This document shows positions 36,246 through 45,657 of a stretch of DNA of 64,000 nt, piece after piece (positions within the stretch are counted from its first letter, which is position 1; each line of letters starts with the position of its first letter). The notes beneath the pieces are model-generated. The model had not been told where the DNA came from and did no database searches. It was given only the letters and a program-made list of their open reading frames with translations. Position numbers and translations under genes: made by a program. The DNA comes from Fodinibius salinus (GTDB lineage: Bacteria; Bacteroidota; Rhodothermia; Balneolales; Balneolaceae): assembly GCF_008124865.1 (NCBI RefSeq), contig NZ_VNHY01000001.1, forward strand, positions 310,001-374,000, written 5' to 3'.

Positions 36246-37871
36246 ATGAGTCAAGTTAGACCAGACGAAGTTTCTTCAATACTACGTAAACAATTATCCG
36301 GCTTTGATGACGAAGCTGATACCTATGATGTGGGAACAGTCCTCGAGGTAGGGGATGGTATTGCCCGCGTGTATGGATTGTCTAAAGTACAGGCCGGTGA
36401 ACTTGTTAATTTGCCTGATTCAATAGATGAAGACGGCAATTCCATTCGTGGGATGGTATTAAACCTTGAGGAAGACAATGTTGGCGTAGTTCTTTTTGGT
36501 GGAACCAGCGCTGTCGAAGAAGGTGATACTGTTCGTCGAACCAAAGAAATTGCATCCATTAATGTAGGTGACGGACTCCTTGGTCGAGTTATCGATCCAC
36601 TGGGACGTCCGCTCGATGGTGACGGCCCTATTTCTGGGGATACCATTCGTATCCCGCTGGAGCGAAAAGCACCCGGTGTTATTTACCGTGAGCCAGTAAA
36701 AGAGCCGCTTCAAACTGGGATTAAGGCTATTGACTCGTTGATTCCGATTGGACGTGGGCAGCGTGAACTTATTATTGGTGATCGTCAAACGGGTAAAACG
36801 TCGGTTGCAGTTGACACAATTATTAACCAGAAAGAAACGCAGGATACTGACAAACCTGTTCACTGTATTTATGTAGCTGTTGGACAGAAAGGTTCTACCG
36901 TTGCGGGAATTGCTAAGTCTCTGGAGGATAATGATGCAATCGATTATTCAACTATTGTTTCCGCTCCTGCAAGTGTTTCTGCACCAATGCGATTTATTGC
37001 GCCTTTTGCCGGTGCAGCAATTGGAGAATATTTTCGAGATACAGGACGCCACGCACTGGTAATTTATGATGATCTTTCTAAGCAGGCGGTAGCGTATCGT
37101 GAGCTTTCCCTCTTGCTTAAGCGTCCACCGGGGCGTGAGGCATATCCTGGCGACGTGTTTTACTTGCACAGTCGTCTGCTTGAGCGTGCTGCGAAAATTA
37201 TTGACGATGATGAAATTGCAAAGCAGATGAATAATGTGCCGGAGGAACTACAACCCAAAATGAAGGGGGGCGGTTCGTTGACAGCACTGCCAATTATTGA
37301 AACGCAGGCCGGTGATGTTTCTGCTTATATCCCGACAAATGTTATTTCGATTACAGACGGACAAATTTTCCTCGATATTGATCTGTTTAACTCTGGTGTC
37401 CGTCCTGCTATTGATGTTGGTACTTCGGTATCACGAGTGGGAGGTTCTGCACAGGTTGACGCGATGAATGATCTCTCGGGAACAATGAAGCTTGACTTGG
37501 CACAGTATCGGGAGCTCGAGGCCTTTGCAAAATTCGGCTCGGATCTTGATCCTGCTACACAGCGCCAGCTAAAACGTGGTGAGCGGACTGTTGAGCTGCT
37601 CAAGCAGGATATTTATGAGCCGCGTCCTGTTGAAGATCAAGTTGCACTCTTGAAAACGAATGATGAGGGTGTGCTTGACAAACTTGATGTTGATCAGGTG
37701 CAGGAATTTGAGAAGAAATTTCTTGAAACCATTCATGTTAAGTACAGTGAGGAGTTAGCTGAAGTTGGTGACTCTGGAGAACTTAGTGATGAATTGGGTG
37801 AGCAGTTGGTAGAAACAGCAAAGACTATTATTGATCAGATTAATGCTGCATCAGAAGACGAGGACGAATAA
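36246..37871 (+). CDS. atpA: F0F1 ATP synthase subunit alpha
   Basis: A 541-residue F1 subunit, non-catalytic nucleotide-binding. Walker A GDRQTGKT is near residue 178, [34 protein letters not shown] is the alpha-type central motif, and [12 protein letters not shown] follows. A slightly long acidic C-terminal tail (ASEDEDE) is present. The spacing to atpG is three bases. Confidence 0.97.
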   Translation: MSQVRPDEVSSILRKQLSGFDDEADTYDVGTVLEVGDGIARVYGLSKVQAGELVNLPDSIDEDGNSIRGMVLNLEEDNVGVVLFGGTSAVEEGDTVRRTKEIASINVGDGLLGRVIDPLGRPLDGDGPISGDTIRIPLERKAPGVIYREPVKEPLQTGIKAIDSLIPIGRGQRELIIGDRQTGKTSVAVDTIINQKETQDTDKPVHCIYVAVGQKGSTVAGIAKSLEDNDAIDYSTIVSAPASVSAPMRFIAPFAGAAIGEYFRDTGRHALVIYDDLSKQAVAYRELSLLLKRPPGREAYPGDVFYLHSRLLERAAKIIDDDEIAKQMNNVPEELQPKMKGGGSLTALPIIETQAGDVSAYIPTNVISITDGQIFLDIDLFNSGVRPAIDVGTSVSRVGGSAQVDAMNDLSGTMKLDLAQYRELEAFAKFGSDLDPATQRQLKRGERTVELLKQDIYEPRPVEDQVALLKTNDEGVLDKLDVDQVQEFEKKFLETIHVKYSEELAEVGDSGELSDELGEQLVETAKTIIDQINAASEDEDE

Positions 37872-37874
37872 CAG

Positions 37875-38765
37875 ATGGCGAATCTTCGTGACATACGAAA
37901 TCGAATAGAATCGATTAAAAACACGCAGCAGATTACCCGTGCTATGAAAATGGTTGCTGCTGCTAAGCTTCGAAAGGCTCAAGATCGAATAATTGAGACG
38001 CGTCCTTATGCTTCAAAGATGAAAGAAGTAGTAGGACGGATGGTCAAGAGCGGGTCTGATGAAAATGTATTGTTAGACAAGCCCGAATCGACTGATAAGT
38101 TGCTTCTTATCGTCGTAAGCTCTGACCGTGGTCTTTGTGGTGCTTTTAACAATAACTTATTTAAGGTTGTAAAGAGCACTATTGATGAGCAATACAGCGA
38201 ATACCAAGAAAATGGTAACTTATCGCTTATATGTATTGGTCGTCAGGCTACTAAGCATTTTGGGAAGCGAGACTATGAGATCGAAGCGGAACTTCCGGGT
38301 TTTTGGGATGAGATTGAGTTTTATAAAGCGACCGAAATAATGAAATCAGTAACAGCTGATTTCAAATCTGGTAAATTTGATGAGGTCAAACTGATTTACA
38401 ATGAATTTAAATCGGTGATTGCCCAAAATCGTTTGGTAGAGCAAGTTTTACCCATTGATGCTGATGGTTTGGTTGGAGAGGAAGAAGAACTTGAAGATGA
38501 TACCGAGTATATCTTTGAGCCTGATACAGATCAAATTCTTGAAAAATTACTACCATTACACTTGAACTTGCAGTTGTGGAAGGCTATCCTAGAGTCGAAT
38601 GCAGCAGAGCAAGGTGCACGTATGACGGCGATGGATAATGCCACAGAGAATGCACAGGAAATGAAAGAAGATCTCCAGCTTGAATACAATCGTGCTCGAC
38701 AAAGTGCTATTACTACTGAGATATCTGAAATTATATCTGGTGCACAGGCACTCGAAGATGCATAA
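37875..38765 (+). CDS. atpG: F0F1 ATP synthase subunit gamma
   Basis: A 296-residue central rotor shaft. The N-terminal helix starts LRDIRNRIESIKNTQQITRAMKMVAAAKLRKAQ and the C-terminal helix ends with MTAMDNATENAQEMKEDLQLEYNRARQSAITTEISEIISGA. An acidic insert (EEEELEDDTEY) near residue 200 is common in this superphylum. It ends the ATP synthase run. The catalytic beta and epsilon genes (atpD, atpC) do not follow and must lie elsewhere. Confidence 0.96.
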   Translation: MANLRDIRNRIESIKNTQQITRAMKMVAAAKLRKAQDRIIETRPYASKMKEVVGRMVKSGSDENVLLDKPESTDKLLLIVVSSDRGLCGAFNNNLFKVVKSTIDEQYSEYQENGNLSLICIGRQATKHFGKRDYEIEAELPGFWDEIEFYKATEIMKSVTADFKSGKFDEVKLIYNEFKSVIAQNRLVEQVLPIDADGLVGEEEELEDDTEYIFEPDTDQILEKLLPLHLNLQLWKAILESNAAEQGARMTAMDNATENAQEMKEDLQLEYNRARQSAITTEISEIISGAQALEDA

Positions 38766-38779
38766 TTATTGATTTTTTT

Positions 38780-38868
38780 GGAGGGATGGCAGAGCCTGGT
38801 TGATTGCACCGGTCTTGAAAACCGGCAGGCCCTCGCGGGTCTCGGGGGTTCGAATCCCTCTCCCTCCG
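38780..38868 (+). tRNA. tRNA-Ser (anticodon UGA)
   Basis: An 89-base serine tRNA. The acceptor stem GGAGGGA pairs with TCCCTCC, followed by a G discriminator; CCA is not encoded. The anticodon arm is CCGGT-CTTGAAA-ACCGG with anticodon TGA. A long variable arm (GGCCCTCGCGGGTC) and a TTCGAAT T-loop are as expected for a type II serine tRNA reading UCA and related codons. Confidence 0.96.
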
Positions 38869-38889
38869 CTCAACTACACCAAGGTTGGT

Positions 38890-38908
38890 AGAGTATTTTA
38901 CTCTTTTA
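38890..38908 (+). terminator. short hairpin after the tRNA
   Basis: AGAGTA pairs with TACTCT around a three-base loop and runs into a short T stretch. Weak but well placed to end the tRNA transcript. Confidence 0.4.
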
Positions 38909-38932
38909 TCTTGGTATTTATGAAATAGATGG

Positions 38933-38965
38933 TAGCCTCTTCCTGATGGAAGGGGCTATTTTTTT
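38933..38965 (+). terminator. strong terminator-like hairpin just before the TolC-like gene
   Basis: TAGCCTCTTCC pairs with GGAAGGGGCTA (one G-T pair) around TGAT, followed by seven T residues. It is most likely the end of the tRNA transcript. It stops only six bases before an in-frame ATG of the following gene. Confidence 0.8.
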
Positions 38966-38995
38966 AAATAAATGTCCACAGTACTCGTTAGGTTT

Positions 38996-40420
38996 ATGAT
39001 GATGAATAATAAATCCCAGATATATAGAATTATAGTGGCAACGGTTTTGCTATTGGCCTTGGGTGTCGGGATCCCTTTGAGTAGCTGGGCTCAGCAAGAT
39101 ACGGTTGAAGTTTCGCTGCAGGAGTTTATTAACAAAGGGCTAGAAAACTCCGAAAAAATAAATTACGAAAAGCAAAAAGTACGGCTTGCGGAAAACAAAG
39201 TGAAGCAGGCTCGTTCTCAGCGAATTTTACCTAAATTGGAACTTAGTACCCAACATGGAATAGTCCCCGGTGTAGAAAGTGATGTACCGGGACTTGCTAA
39301 AGACGAGTATTATTTGGATCCCGACCTCGAAAATGACTGGCAAGACTGGGGTATTTTTACAAGAGCGGAGATTAATGCTGTGCAGCCGTTGTTTTCATGG
39401 GGTGCCCTCAAAAATGCTGTAAATGCAGCACGTTCTGCAGCAGTAGCAGCACAAAAACAATTTAAAAAACAAAAAGCTGATCTTAGGCTGCGCCTTTTTG
39501 ATCTATATCAAAGTTATTTACTTACCAGTGAAATTGTTCGGCTTTTGGATGATGCAGAGGATAAAATTGCCGATATAGAAAAGCAGATCAAAAAGAAGCA
39601 GAGCGAAAAGAATTCTGACTTTGATGATTCTGATGAATTTAAGTTTGAGATCTATAAGTCTGAGTTTGAAATCCGGGCAGCTGAGGTACGTCAAAATGCA
39701 GCAACTACTCAGCGCATTTGGAATTATGTGCTACAAGCTGATTCCGGAACGGTATATATGCCGGATACGTACTTTCTGGATCCTTCGTCTCAAAAGATTA
39801 AAGAAATAGCTTTTTATCGGAGTAAAGCTATGTCCAGCCGAGCAGAAATTAATGCGGCTGAAGCTGGTATAGAGGCGGCAGAGTATGGCTTGCAGGCCCT
39901 TAAGCAAAAGAACTATCCTGCATTGTTTTTAGGATTAACAGCTAGTTATGCTAATACTCCCAATAGGCCTCGGCAGAGTAATCCATTTATCATCAATAAT
40001 TCAAATTATGCTACGGCTACATTTGGAGTGGGGATACGACAAAATCTTAATTTTTTAAGCATGAAGAATGACCTGGAGAAAGGTCGAGTGCAGAAAAAAC
40101 AGGCAAAATATTTGAAAGAGGCGGCCGTTGAAGGTATTGTTCTTGAAATTAATGAGGCTTATAAAGAAGCTTCGCTTTCCCGCATCAAGGTAGATAAAAC
40201 TGATAAGGCATTGGTAGCAGGAAAAAAATGGCTTCGACAGGAACAATTGGACTATGACTTCGGTACAGGAGAAACCAAAGATCTGATAGATGCATTGAAA
40301 AAAGAACTTGAATTACGTGTGCGTCTCAAACGTGAGATCTTTCAGCTCAATACTAATATGGCTGAGTTGTATCGAAAATCAGGTCTGCCAATAACTAAAA
40401 TTATGACAGAGGAAGAGTAG
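38996..40420 (+). CDS. TolC-family outer-membrane channel protein
   Basis: An outer-membrane efflux protein of about 474 residues. The start at 38996 (a run of ATGATGATG) is preferred over the ATG at 38972, which lies only six bases beyond a strong terminator and would give an unusually long n-region; the shorter form begins with a clean signal peptide ending in SWAQQ. The mature part is long alpha-helical with paired repeats, such as FINKGLENSEKINYEKQKVRLAENKVKQARSQRIL and GTGETKDLIDALKKELELRVRLK, as in TolC/OEP proteins. The MlaC-like gene starts two bases after it, so the two are co-expressed. It could also serve the RND operon elsewhere in the window. Confidence 0.85.
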   Translation: MMMNNKSQIYRIIVATVLLLALGVGIPLSSWAQQDTVEVSLQEFINKGLENSEKINYEKQKVRLAENKVKQARSQRILPKLELSTQHGIVPGVESDVPGLAKDEYYLDPDLENDWQDWGIFTRAEINAVQPLFSWGALKNAVNAARSAAVAAQKQFKKQKADLRLRLFDLYQSYLLTSEIVRLLDDAEDKIADIEKQIKKKQSEKNSDFDDSDEFKFEIYKSEFEIRAAEVRQNAATTQRIWNYVLQADSGTVYMPDTYFLDPSSQKIKEIAFYRSKAMSSRAEINAAEAGIEAAEYGLQALKQKNYPALFLGLTASYANTPNRPRQSNPFIINNSNYATATFGVGIRQNLNFLSMKNDLEKGRVQKKQAKYLKEAAVEGIVLEINEAYKEASLSRIKVDKTDKALVAGKKWLRQEQLDYDFGTGETKDLIDALKKELELRVRLKREIFQLNTNMAELYRKSGLPITKIMTEEE

Positions 40421-40421
40421 T

Positions 40422-41030
40422 ATGGTAACGATCAAAAAATTTAGTTCTGCATTATTGCTTTTATTAGTGACTGCAGCTTTTATCAATCCCATTGATGGAT
40501 GGGCGCAACAAGAACGTCCTGATATTAAACAATTGCTGGAAGATCGCGATCAGGAAATTAAAGAGCTGATAGGTCCAAAAGGTACTGAATATACGACTGA
40601 ACAGCGTAATAAGCTTAAAGACATTATAAATGCTATCATTGATTATCGAGCAATGGCCCAATATGCTTTGCAAGAGACCTATGATACGCTTTCTACAGAC
40701 CAGCGGGACGAATTTATCGACCTGTTTTCTACCATTGTCCGTGACCATTCTTTAAATAATCTGGATATATATCGGGCGGATGTACGGTACCAAGAAATAA
40801 ATCGGGTTAAAGATACTGCAGTGGTAAAGACGCTTGCACAGTTAGAAAAGGTACGGACGCCGGTAACTTATAAAATGATGTATGAGCAAGAGAATCAACA
40901 GTGGGTAGTTACGGATATGATTATTGATGATGTTTCTACTGCTGGGTCTTATCGCCGGCAGTTTCAAAGTATTATTAGAAAAAAAGGATATGATTCTCTA
41001 TTAAAAACACTTCGAAAGAAAGTACAATAG
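40422..41030 (+). CDS. MlaC/Ttg2-like periplasmic lipid-binding protein
   Basis: A 202-residue exported protein (signal peptide ending in GWAQQ) of the MlaC/Tol-tolerance family, which carries phospholipids across the periplasm. The pattern LKDIINAIIDYRAMAQYALQ, FIDLFSTIVRDHSLNNLDIY, and TYKMMYEQENQQWVVTDMIIDDVS followed by YRRQFQSIIRKKGYDSLLKTL is typical. It follows the TolC-like gene by one base or so and has no Mla ABC genes next to it. Related proteins also pair with RND/MMPL lipid exporters (for example HpnM with HpnN for hopanoids). Confidence 0.87.
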   Translation: MVTIKKFSSALLLLLVTAAFINPIDGWAQQERPDIKQLLEDRDQEIKELIGPKGTEYTTEQRNKLKDIINAIIDYRAMAQYALQETYDTLSTDQRDEFIDLFSTIVRDHSLNNLDIYRADVRYQEINRVKDTAVVKTLAQLEKVRTPVTYKMMYEQENQQWVVTDMIIDDVSTAGSYRRQFQSIIRKKGYDSLLKTLRKKVQ

Positions 41031-41088
41031 CGGACTTTAGTAAGGGATGGGATAGTTCGTATATTACGATGAATTTTTAACGGTTTCT

Positions 41089-42111
41089 ATGTTAAAATCT
41101 GTACAACACAATAAGTTGGCGCCCGAGGGATACGTCTATAATACGTATGGGCACCCCAAATATTTAAAGCATGCTGTTGCATCGGTTGTATCGTTACGTC
41201 GCTATGACAAGAAGCGTCCGGTAGCCTTAGCGTGCGAAGAGAAGCATAAAAATATTTTGGAGGAACACGGACTGTCAGATTTGTTTGACCATATTGAAAT
41301 TTTGCCGGCTGAACATGCTTCGATTGTGGGTTTTAAGCATCATATTCACAAGTTCATGTTTTTTGATAAAAATATTTTTCTAGATAGTGATATTATTTGG
41401 TGTAAGAATCCCGATTCCTTGTGGCAGTCTTTTGAGCCGTATCCTTTTACAATTACGGGTACGCAGATTTCGGATAACTTTTTTGGCGGTCCCAAAAATA
41501 TTGGCATCATTGGCGATTTGTTGTTCCGGCGTCGCCAGCGTACGCTCAATCATTTTGGATTAACCTATTTAAGTAGGGTGCAAACAGGACTGATTTATGC
41601 TCAGGATTTTAATCTGACGAAAAAGATGTGTGAGCTGGCTCAGCAGATGTTGAGCCGAAAAGATGAGACTCATTTTCGCAGTCGCACCTTGGAGGAAGGA
41701 CGCAGTGAGGAAACTTGCGAGTGGAGTATAGCCATGGCTATGTCGAAGCTTGATTTGCCGGTTTATCCATGGCTGCAGGGACATACCAGTCCTCAGCTTG
41801 ATTATATTGCTGACTATACCTCCCACGATCCTGATTTTGAATATGTAGTATGTAAGTATTATTGCGATCAGTTTGTATATAATTTCCGAGGCTTACAAGT
41901 CAAATGGCTTCGCAAGCTGTTAACTTCTCTTTTTTCACTAATACCTGGCAAAGGAGATTATTTAAAAACAACGCCTTATTGCCTGCATTTTGGATGGTAT
42001 CATCAAAAACAGCCCTTCTTTGAATTTTCTGAACGTACATGGAATGGGTTGAAAAAAGAGAAATACCGAGATCTTTTGGAAGATAAAAATCGACTTGTAG
42101 AGAACGGATAG
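41089..42111 (+). CDS. putative nucleotide-sugar glycosyltransferase, GT8-like
   Basis: A 340-residue cytoplasmic protein with a GT-A-like first half: an N-terminal Rossmann start at YVYNTYGHPKYLKHAVASVVSLRR and a DxD metal site at Asp99-Ser-Asp101 in FLDSDIIW. Later TGLIYAQDF and EWSIAMAMSKL fit the family pattern in which the protein recognises its own acceptor. It has no membrane helix and lacks a close named homologue that I can place. Because it sits next to a Wzi-like protein, a role in surface polysaccharide is inferred. Confidence 0.6.
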   Translation: MLKSVQHNKLAPEGYVYNTYGHPKYLKHAVASVVSLRRYDKKRPVALACEEKHKNILEEHGLSDLFDHIEILPAEHASIVGFKHHIHKFMFFDKNIFLDSDIIWCKNPDSLWQSFEPYPFTITGTQISDNFFGGPKNIGIIGDLLFRRRQRTLNHFGLTYLSRVQTGLIYAQDFNLTKKMCELAQQMLSRKDETHFRSRTLEEGRSEETCEWSIAMAMSKLDLPVYPWLQGHTSPQLDYIADYTSHDPDFEYVVCKYYCDQFVYNFRGLQVKWLRKLLTSLFSLIPGKGDYLKTTPYCLHFGWYHQKQPFFEFSERTWNGLKKEKYRDLLEDKNRLVENG

Positions 42112-42116
42112 CTTTT

Positions 42117-43556
42117 ATGAATTTTTCTTTTCGTTATGGATGCTGTATTGGTCTGCTATTATTGCTAACAATTCCCTCGCTTATTTTAGGGCAGGATAAG
42201 AAGTCCTTGAACTATGGTATTAGTACTTCTGCCTATTCTGCTATCGGCGACAGCGAACTCCCTTTTTGGTTGTATGCCAATACCGACGGCCGGGTGGATA
42301 AGGAGTCGGCTAATTTCATTACGCGGCTATACAGCCATTATAGCTCATCAAATGATAATGGGACTTTGCGATTTGGAACAGGAATAGATGTTACTTCTCG
42401 TTATTCTCAAAGTAACAGTCTTTTCTTTAATGAGCTTTATGGATTAATCGGGTATAAGTTTTTAAATCTAAAAGTTGGTCGTTTTTATAATACGATCGGG
42501 CTGAATGATTCCGACTTAACAATGGGCTCGATGCAGGTTAGCCGAAATGCCACGCCGGTTCCCAAGATTGAGCTGTCCACAAATGGCTTTACGGATATCC
42601 CTTTTACAAAGGGTTATGTACAGTTTAAAACCATGCTTTCTCATGGATGGCTGGAGGAGAATCGCTTTGTGCGCAATGCGTATTTGCATCAAAAGTATTT
42701 TTATTTAAAGGTAGATCTTGACAATGTTGAACTAATTGGCGGCGGTATCCATAATGTTGTTTGGGGTGGGGATCATGCGAATCTTGGTCGGTTGCCATCT
42801 TCTTTTGCTGATTTTGTAGATGTAGTTCTAGGTTCTTCTGCCTCCGCTGACAGTAATGCCCCCGGCAGTGATATTACAAACGCTATAGGCAATTCGGTGG
42901 CAGCGTATGATTTTGGTATCAAAGTTGATGCTCAAAATTTTGATTTTAAGGCATATCGCCTTTTTTACCTTGAAGATCGAGTTTCAACCCGATTCCGGAG
43001 TCCATGGGATGGAACTTGGGGTGCAGGCATTGAATTTTCTGAACAAGATCAATTTGTCAATGAGATCTTGTGGGAACATATGAACACCAAGCGGCAGGAT
43101 TCATTTGACTATGAGCCAAGAGGTAGCGCCAGTTATTATTATAATGGAATTTATCGGTCCGGTTGGGCATATCAAGGAAGGGTGTTAGGTAATCCACTAA
43201 TTACGTATGGAACCAACCCCAACTTTTTGGGAAGAGGTGATATTGCTAATAATATAATTATCGCCCATCATTTGGGATTAAAAGGCCAACCTACTGACCG
43301 CTTCCACTATAAGGTATTTTTTACGTATTCGAGAAACTATGGAACGGTTGTTGATCAGAAACAGGAGAGTCCAACCATTCCCATAAGCGAATTGAGAGTT
43401 GACAATTATTCCACCTTATTGAAGGGCAATTACTTGCTTTTACCATATTCGGGCATTAGCCTCACGGCATCAGTTGCATTTGATATTGGCGATTTGTACC
43501 AGTCCGATAGAATTGGTTTACAATTAGGAATTCGTTGGAACAATTTTTTGAAATAG
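42117..43556 (+). CDS. Wzi-family capsule assembly outer-membrane protein
   Basis: A 479-residue beta-rich outer-membrane protein. The signal peptide ends near LILGQ. The mature part shows repeated strands with the Wzi-like SELPFWLYANTDG start, then FNELYGLIGYKFLNLKVGRFYNTIG and FTDIPFTKGYVQFKTMLSHGW, and a late QLGIRWNNFLK ending. In E. coli, Wzi anchors group 1 capsule; here a cell-surface polysaccharide role is inferred. It lies five bases after the glycosyltransferase gene. Confidence 0.82.
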   Translation: MNFSFRYGCCIGLLLLLTIPSLILGQDKKSLNYGISTSAYSAIGDSELPFWLYANTDGRVDKESANFITRLYSHYSSSNDNGTLRFGTGIDVTSRYSQSNSLFFNELYGLIGYKFLNLKVGRFYNTIGLNDSDLTMGSMQVSRNATPVPKIELSTNGFTDIPFTKGYVQFKTMLSHGWLEENRFVRNAYLHQKYFYLKVDLDNVELIGGGIHNVVWGGDHANLGRLPSSFADFVDVVLGSSASADSNAPGSDITNAIGNSVAAYDFGIKVDAQNFDFKAYRLFYLEDRVSTRFRSPWDGTWGAGIEFSEQDQFVNEILWEHMNTKRQDSFDYEPRGSASYYYNGIYRSGWAYQGRVLGNPLITYGTNPNFLGRGDIANNIIIAHHLGLKGQPTDRFHYKVFFTYSRNYGTVVDQKQESPTIPISELRVDNYSTLLKGNYLLLPYSGISLTASVAFDIGDLYQSDRIGLQLGIRWNNFLK

Positions 43557-43560
43557 GTTG

Positions 43561-43611
43561 ATGAGTAAACGAATATTTCGAGTAGTTTTGCATCAAATAC
43601 TTGTTGAATGA
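43561..43611 (+). other. 16-codon leader micro-ORF
   Basis: An ATG five bases after the Wzi stop begins a 16-codon frame (MSKRIFRVVLHQILVE). Its TGA overlaps the ATG of the membrane-protein gene as ATGA at 43608-43611. It may couple translation of the next gene or may be chance. Confidence 0.3.
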
Positions 43612-44570
43612 CTGAGGAAGCTAAAAATCAAGAATGGAAGTCATACCTAAAGAAGGGCATACGATATCTTCTGCAGGCTATTATTATTGGTTATTTAGGG
43701 TACAAGCTTTATGAGATTGGTTTTAGAACAGTTGTTGAATCATTACCGGTCAATCCGTTTTTCTACCTGCTCTTTTTTGTAATTTATTTCTCATTGCCGA
43801 TTTCCGAAATTTTTATTTATGGTGTCAAGTGGGATTTTCGCGGATTTCGGGCTTTTCTGGTATTTGTTCAGAAGAAAGTGTTGAATACCGATGTACTTGG
43901 ATATTCAGGAGAGTTTTATCTTTTCTATTGGGCCAAAGAAAAGTTGGGCATAGCATCTGTAGAGGCCATGAAGTTTGTCAAGGATAACAATATTCTTTCT
44001 TCCCTGTCTTCAACATTTGTTTCGGTTATCCTACTTATTTTCTTTTTAAGTGAGGGGCACATCGATCTTGCAGATTATATTCCCCAGTTCGAGAATAATC
44101 TTATGTATCTTTGGATTGCATTGGGCATTTTGGTTGTCGGTTTTATTGCCTATAAGTTCAGAACGTATATACTAAGTGTGGGTCTTAAAGAAGCCCTGAC
44201 TATCTCAGGTATTTATACCGGCCGTCTTATTTTTATCAACTTTGTGCAGGTATTTCAATACTATATTGCAGAACCAACAGTACCTTGGGCGGTATGGTTT
44301 ACTTTAATGGCTGTTGAAATTATGTCGACCCGCATTCCCTTTTTGCCGAGCCGAGATGTGTTATTTGCCAGTTTGGCCCTGGAAATGGCTACTGTCATGA
44401 ATGTACCCGAAGCGCAAATTACCGGTGTAATTACAGCTAATCTTATTTTGAAGAAGTTAGTTGGGGCCTCATCATTTCTTTTGAGTTCAGTAACCCAAAC
44501 AAAGCTTCCTGTCAATCCGGAAGAAATTAACTCAAACAGTTTTGAAGAAGAGGAGTCACTTCAAGAGTAA
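43608..44570 (+). CDS. polytopic inner-membrane protein, flippase-like (UPF0104-like)
   Basis: A 320-residue integral membrane protein with about seven hydrophobic segments (for example FFYLLFFVIYFSLPISEIFIYG and LWIALGILVVGFIAYKF). The conserved-looking GYSGEFYLFYWAKEKLGI and MSTRIPFLPSRDVLFASLALEMA resemble the lysylphosphatidylglycerol-synthase-type flippase-like family (UPF0104), but the match is by feature only. An enzymatic domain is not present. It may move a lipid-linked sugar; this is inference from neighbours. Confidence 0.55.
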   Translation: MTEEAKNQEWKSYLKKGIRYLLQAIIIGYLGYKLYEIGFRTVVESLPVNPFFYLLFFVIYFSLPISEIFIYGVKWDFRGFRAFLVFVQKKVLNTDVLGYSGEFYLFYWAKEKLGIASVEAMKFVKDNNILSSLSSTFVSVILLIFFLSEGHIDLADYIPQFENNLMYLWIALGILVVGFIAYKFRTYILSVGLKEALTISGIYTGRLIFINFVQVFQYYIAEPTVPWAVWFTLMAVEIMSTRIPFLPSRDVLFASLALEMATVMNVPEAQITGVITANLILKKLVGASSFLLSSVTQTKLPVNPEEINSNSFEEEESLQE

Positions 44571-44600
44571 TGGATCATGCTCGAAGTTGACGAGATGTTA

Positions 44601-45395
44601 CTATAATAGGCCTAGCCCTTTTGAGTCTTGAAGGTATCTTTTAAATGCTTTTCGTTGATCTTCTGTTATTTGGAATCGGGGATGTTGAAATTGATCCCCT
44701 TTGACAAATTTATACCAGACGTAAAGAATTGCATCTTTGGGATTATTTCGGATGCGTCGCAGAAAATGGTCTTTTTCCCAGGTGTTGGACCCATGGTAAC
44801 AGCGAATAAAAAGGTGAGAGTAATCATCTGAAAGCTGTAAATAACGTCGTTCCATCCATTCGTTTAAATAAACAGTATCTTCAGCACGCCGAGTGTGAGG
44901 ATATCGGATATCCGCATTAGCACGGTGCATAATACTGCCGGGAATACCGTTTGATAAATACCCTACATAGGGATGGTTCATATATGGTTCTTCATCAAGG
45001 TGCATGAGAGAGCCCGAGAGGCAACAGGCATCATATCCCTCCATGAGTTTATTCACCTGGATCTCAATACGTTTGGGATGGTACCAGTCATCATCATCCC
45101 ATTGCACTAAAAAATCGCCGTTTGCTTCTTCCAGTGATTTGTTACGAAGTTTCCCCAACGTATTTTCCGGTTTGTTCTCCAACTTTACATAGGTTACTTC
45201 CTGAGAGGGCAGGGGGGCTAAAATATCATCCAGATCTTGGTTACCATCATCAATGATAACCAGTTCTTTATTGTCATGAGTTTGGTTCCGGAAGCATCGA
45301 ACTGCTCGTTTCATTAACTGCTTTCGATTAGCAGTAACGGTGAGACAGCTAACTTTGGGAGTTTCTGAAACTGTTCCCTGATTCGGTTCGGACAT
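44601..45395 (-). CDS. glycosyltransferase family 2
   Basis: A 264-residue inverting GT-A enzyme. The N-terminal CLTVTANRKQLMKRAVRCFRNQ and ELVIIDDGNQD segments bind the nucleotide sugar, and the acidic metal motif is DDDD at about residues 100-103 in QWDDDDWYHP. The sugar and acceptor are unknown. It is convergent with the preceding membrane-protein gene (31 bases between the ends). Confidence 0.9.
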   Translation of the reverse strand: MSEPNQGTVSETPKVSCLTVTANRKQLMKRAVRCFRNQTHDNKELVIIDDGNQDLDDILAPLPSQEVTYVKLENKPENTLGKLRNKSLEEANGDFLVQWDDDDWYHPKRIEIQVNKLMEGYDACCLSGSLMHLDEEPYMNHPYVGYLSNGIPGSIMHRANADIRYPHTRRAEDTVYLNEWMERRYLQLSDDYSHLFIRCYHGSNTWEKDHFLRRIRNNPKDAILYVWYKFVKGDQFQHPRFQITEDQRKAFKRYLQDSKGLGLL

Positions 45396-45657
45396 AAAAA
45401 AATGAAATGTTATCTTGGTCTGTTTTACAGGTGGCTAATATTAAAGAATATTTTGGAAAAGCTCATAGATTTAATTCATCAGAAGATGGTTCATTATATA
45501 AAAATTGTTGGGTGAGGGAAGTATTTAAGGAGTGTCATCCGATTAAGATGATAAGAGAACAAATAATATTCGAGAGCAAACGTTACTGATTCGAATATTG
45601 TATTAAAGAAGTATGGGTAAAGTGAAAATAGATATCAAGTTTAAGCTATAGGCGTAG

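Noticed and set aside
45407-45589. 60-residue open frame in the gap before the DUF3047 gene
   Set aside because: No family pattern, no good ribosome site, and composition unlike neighbouring genes.
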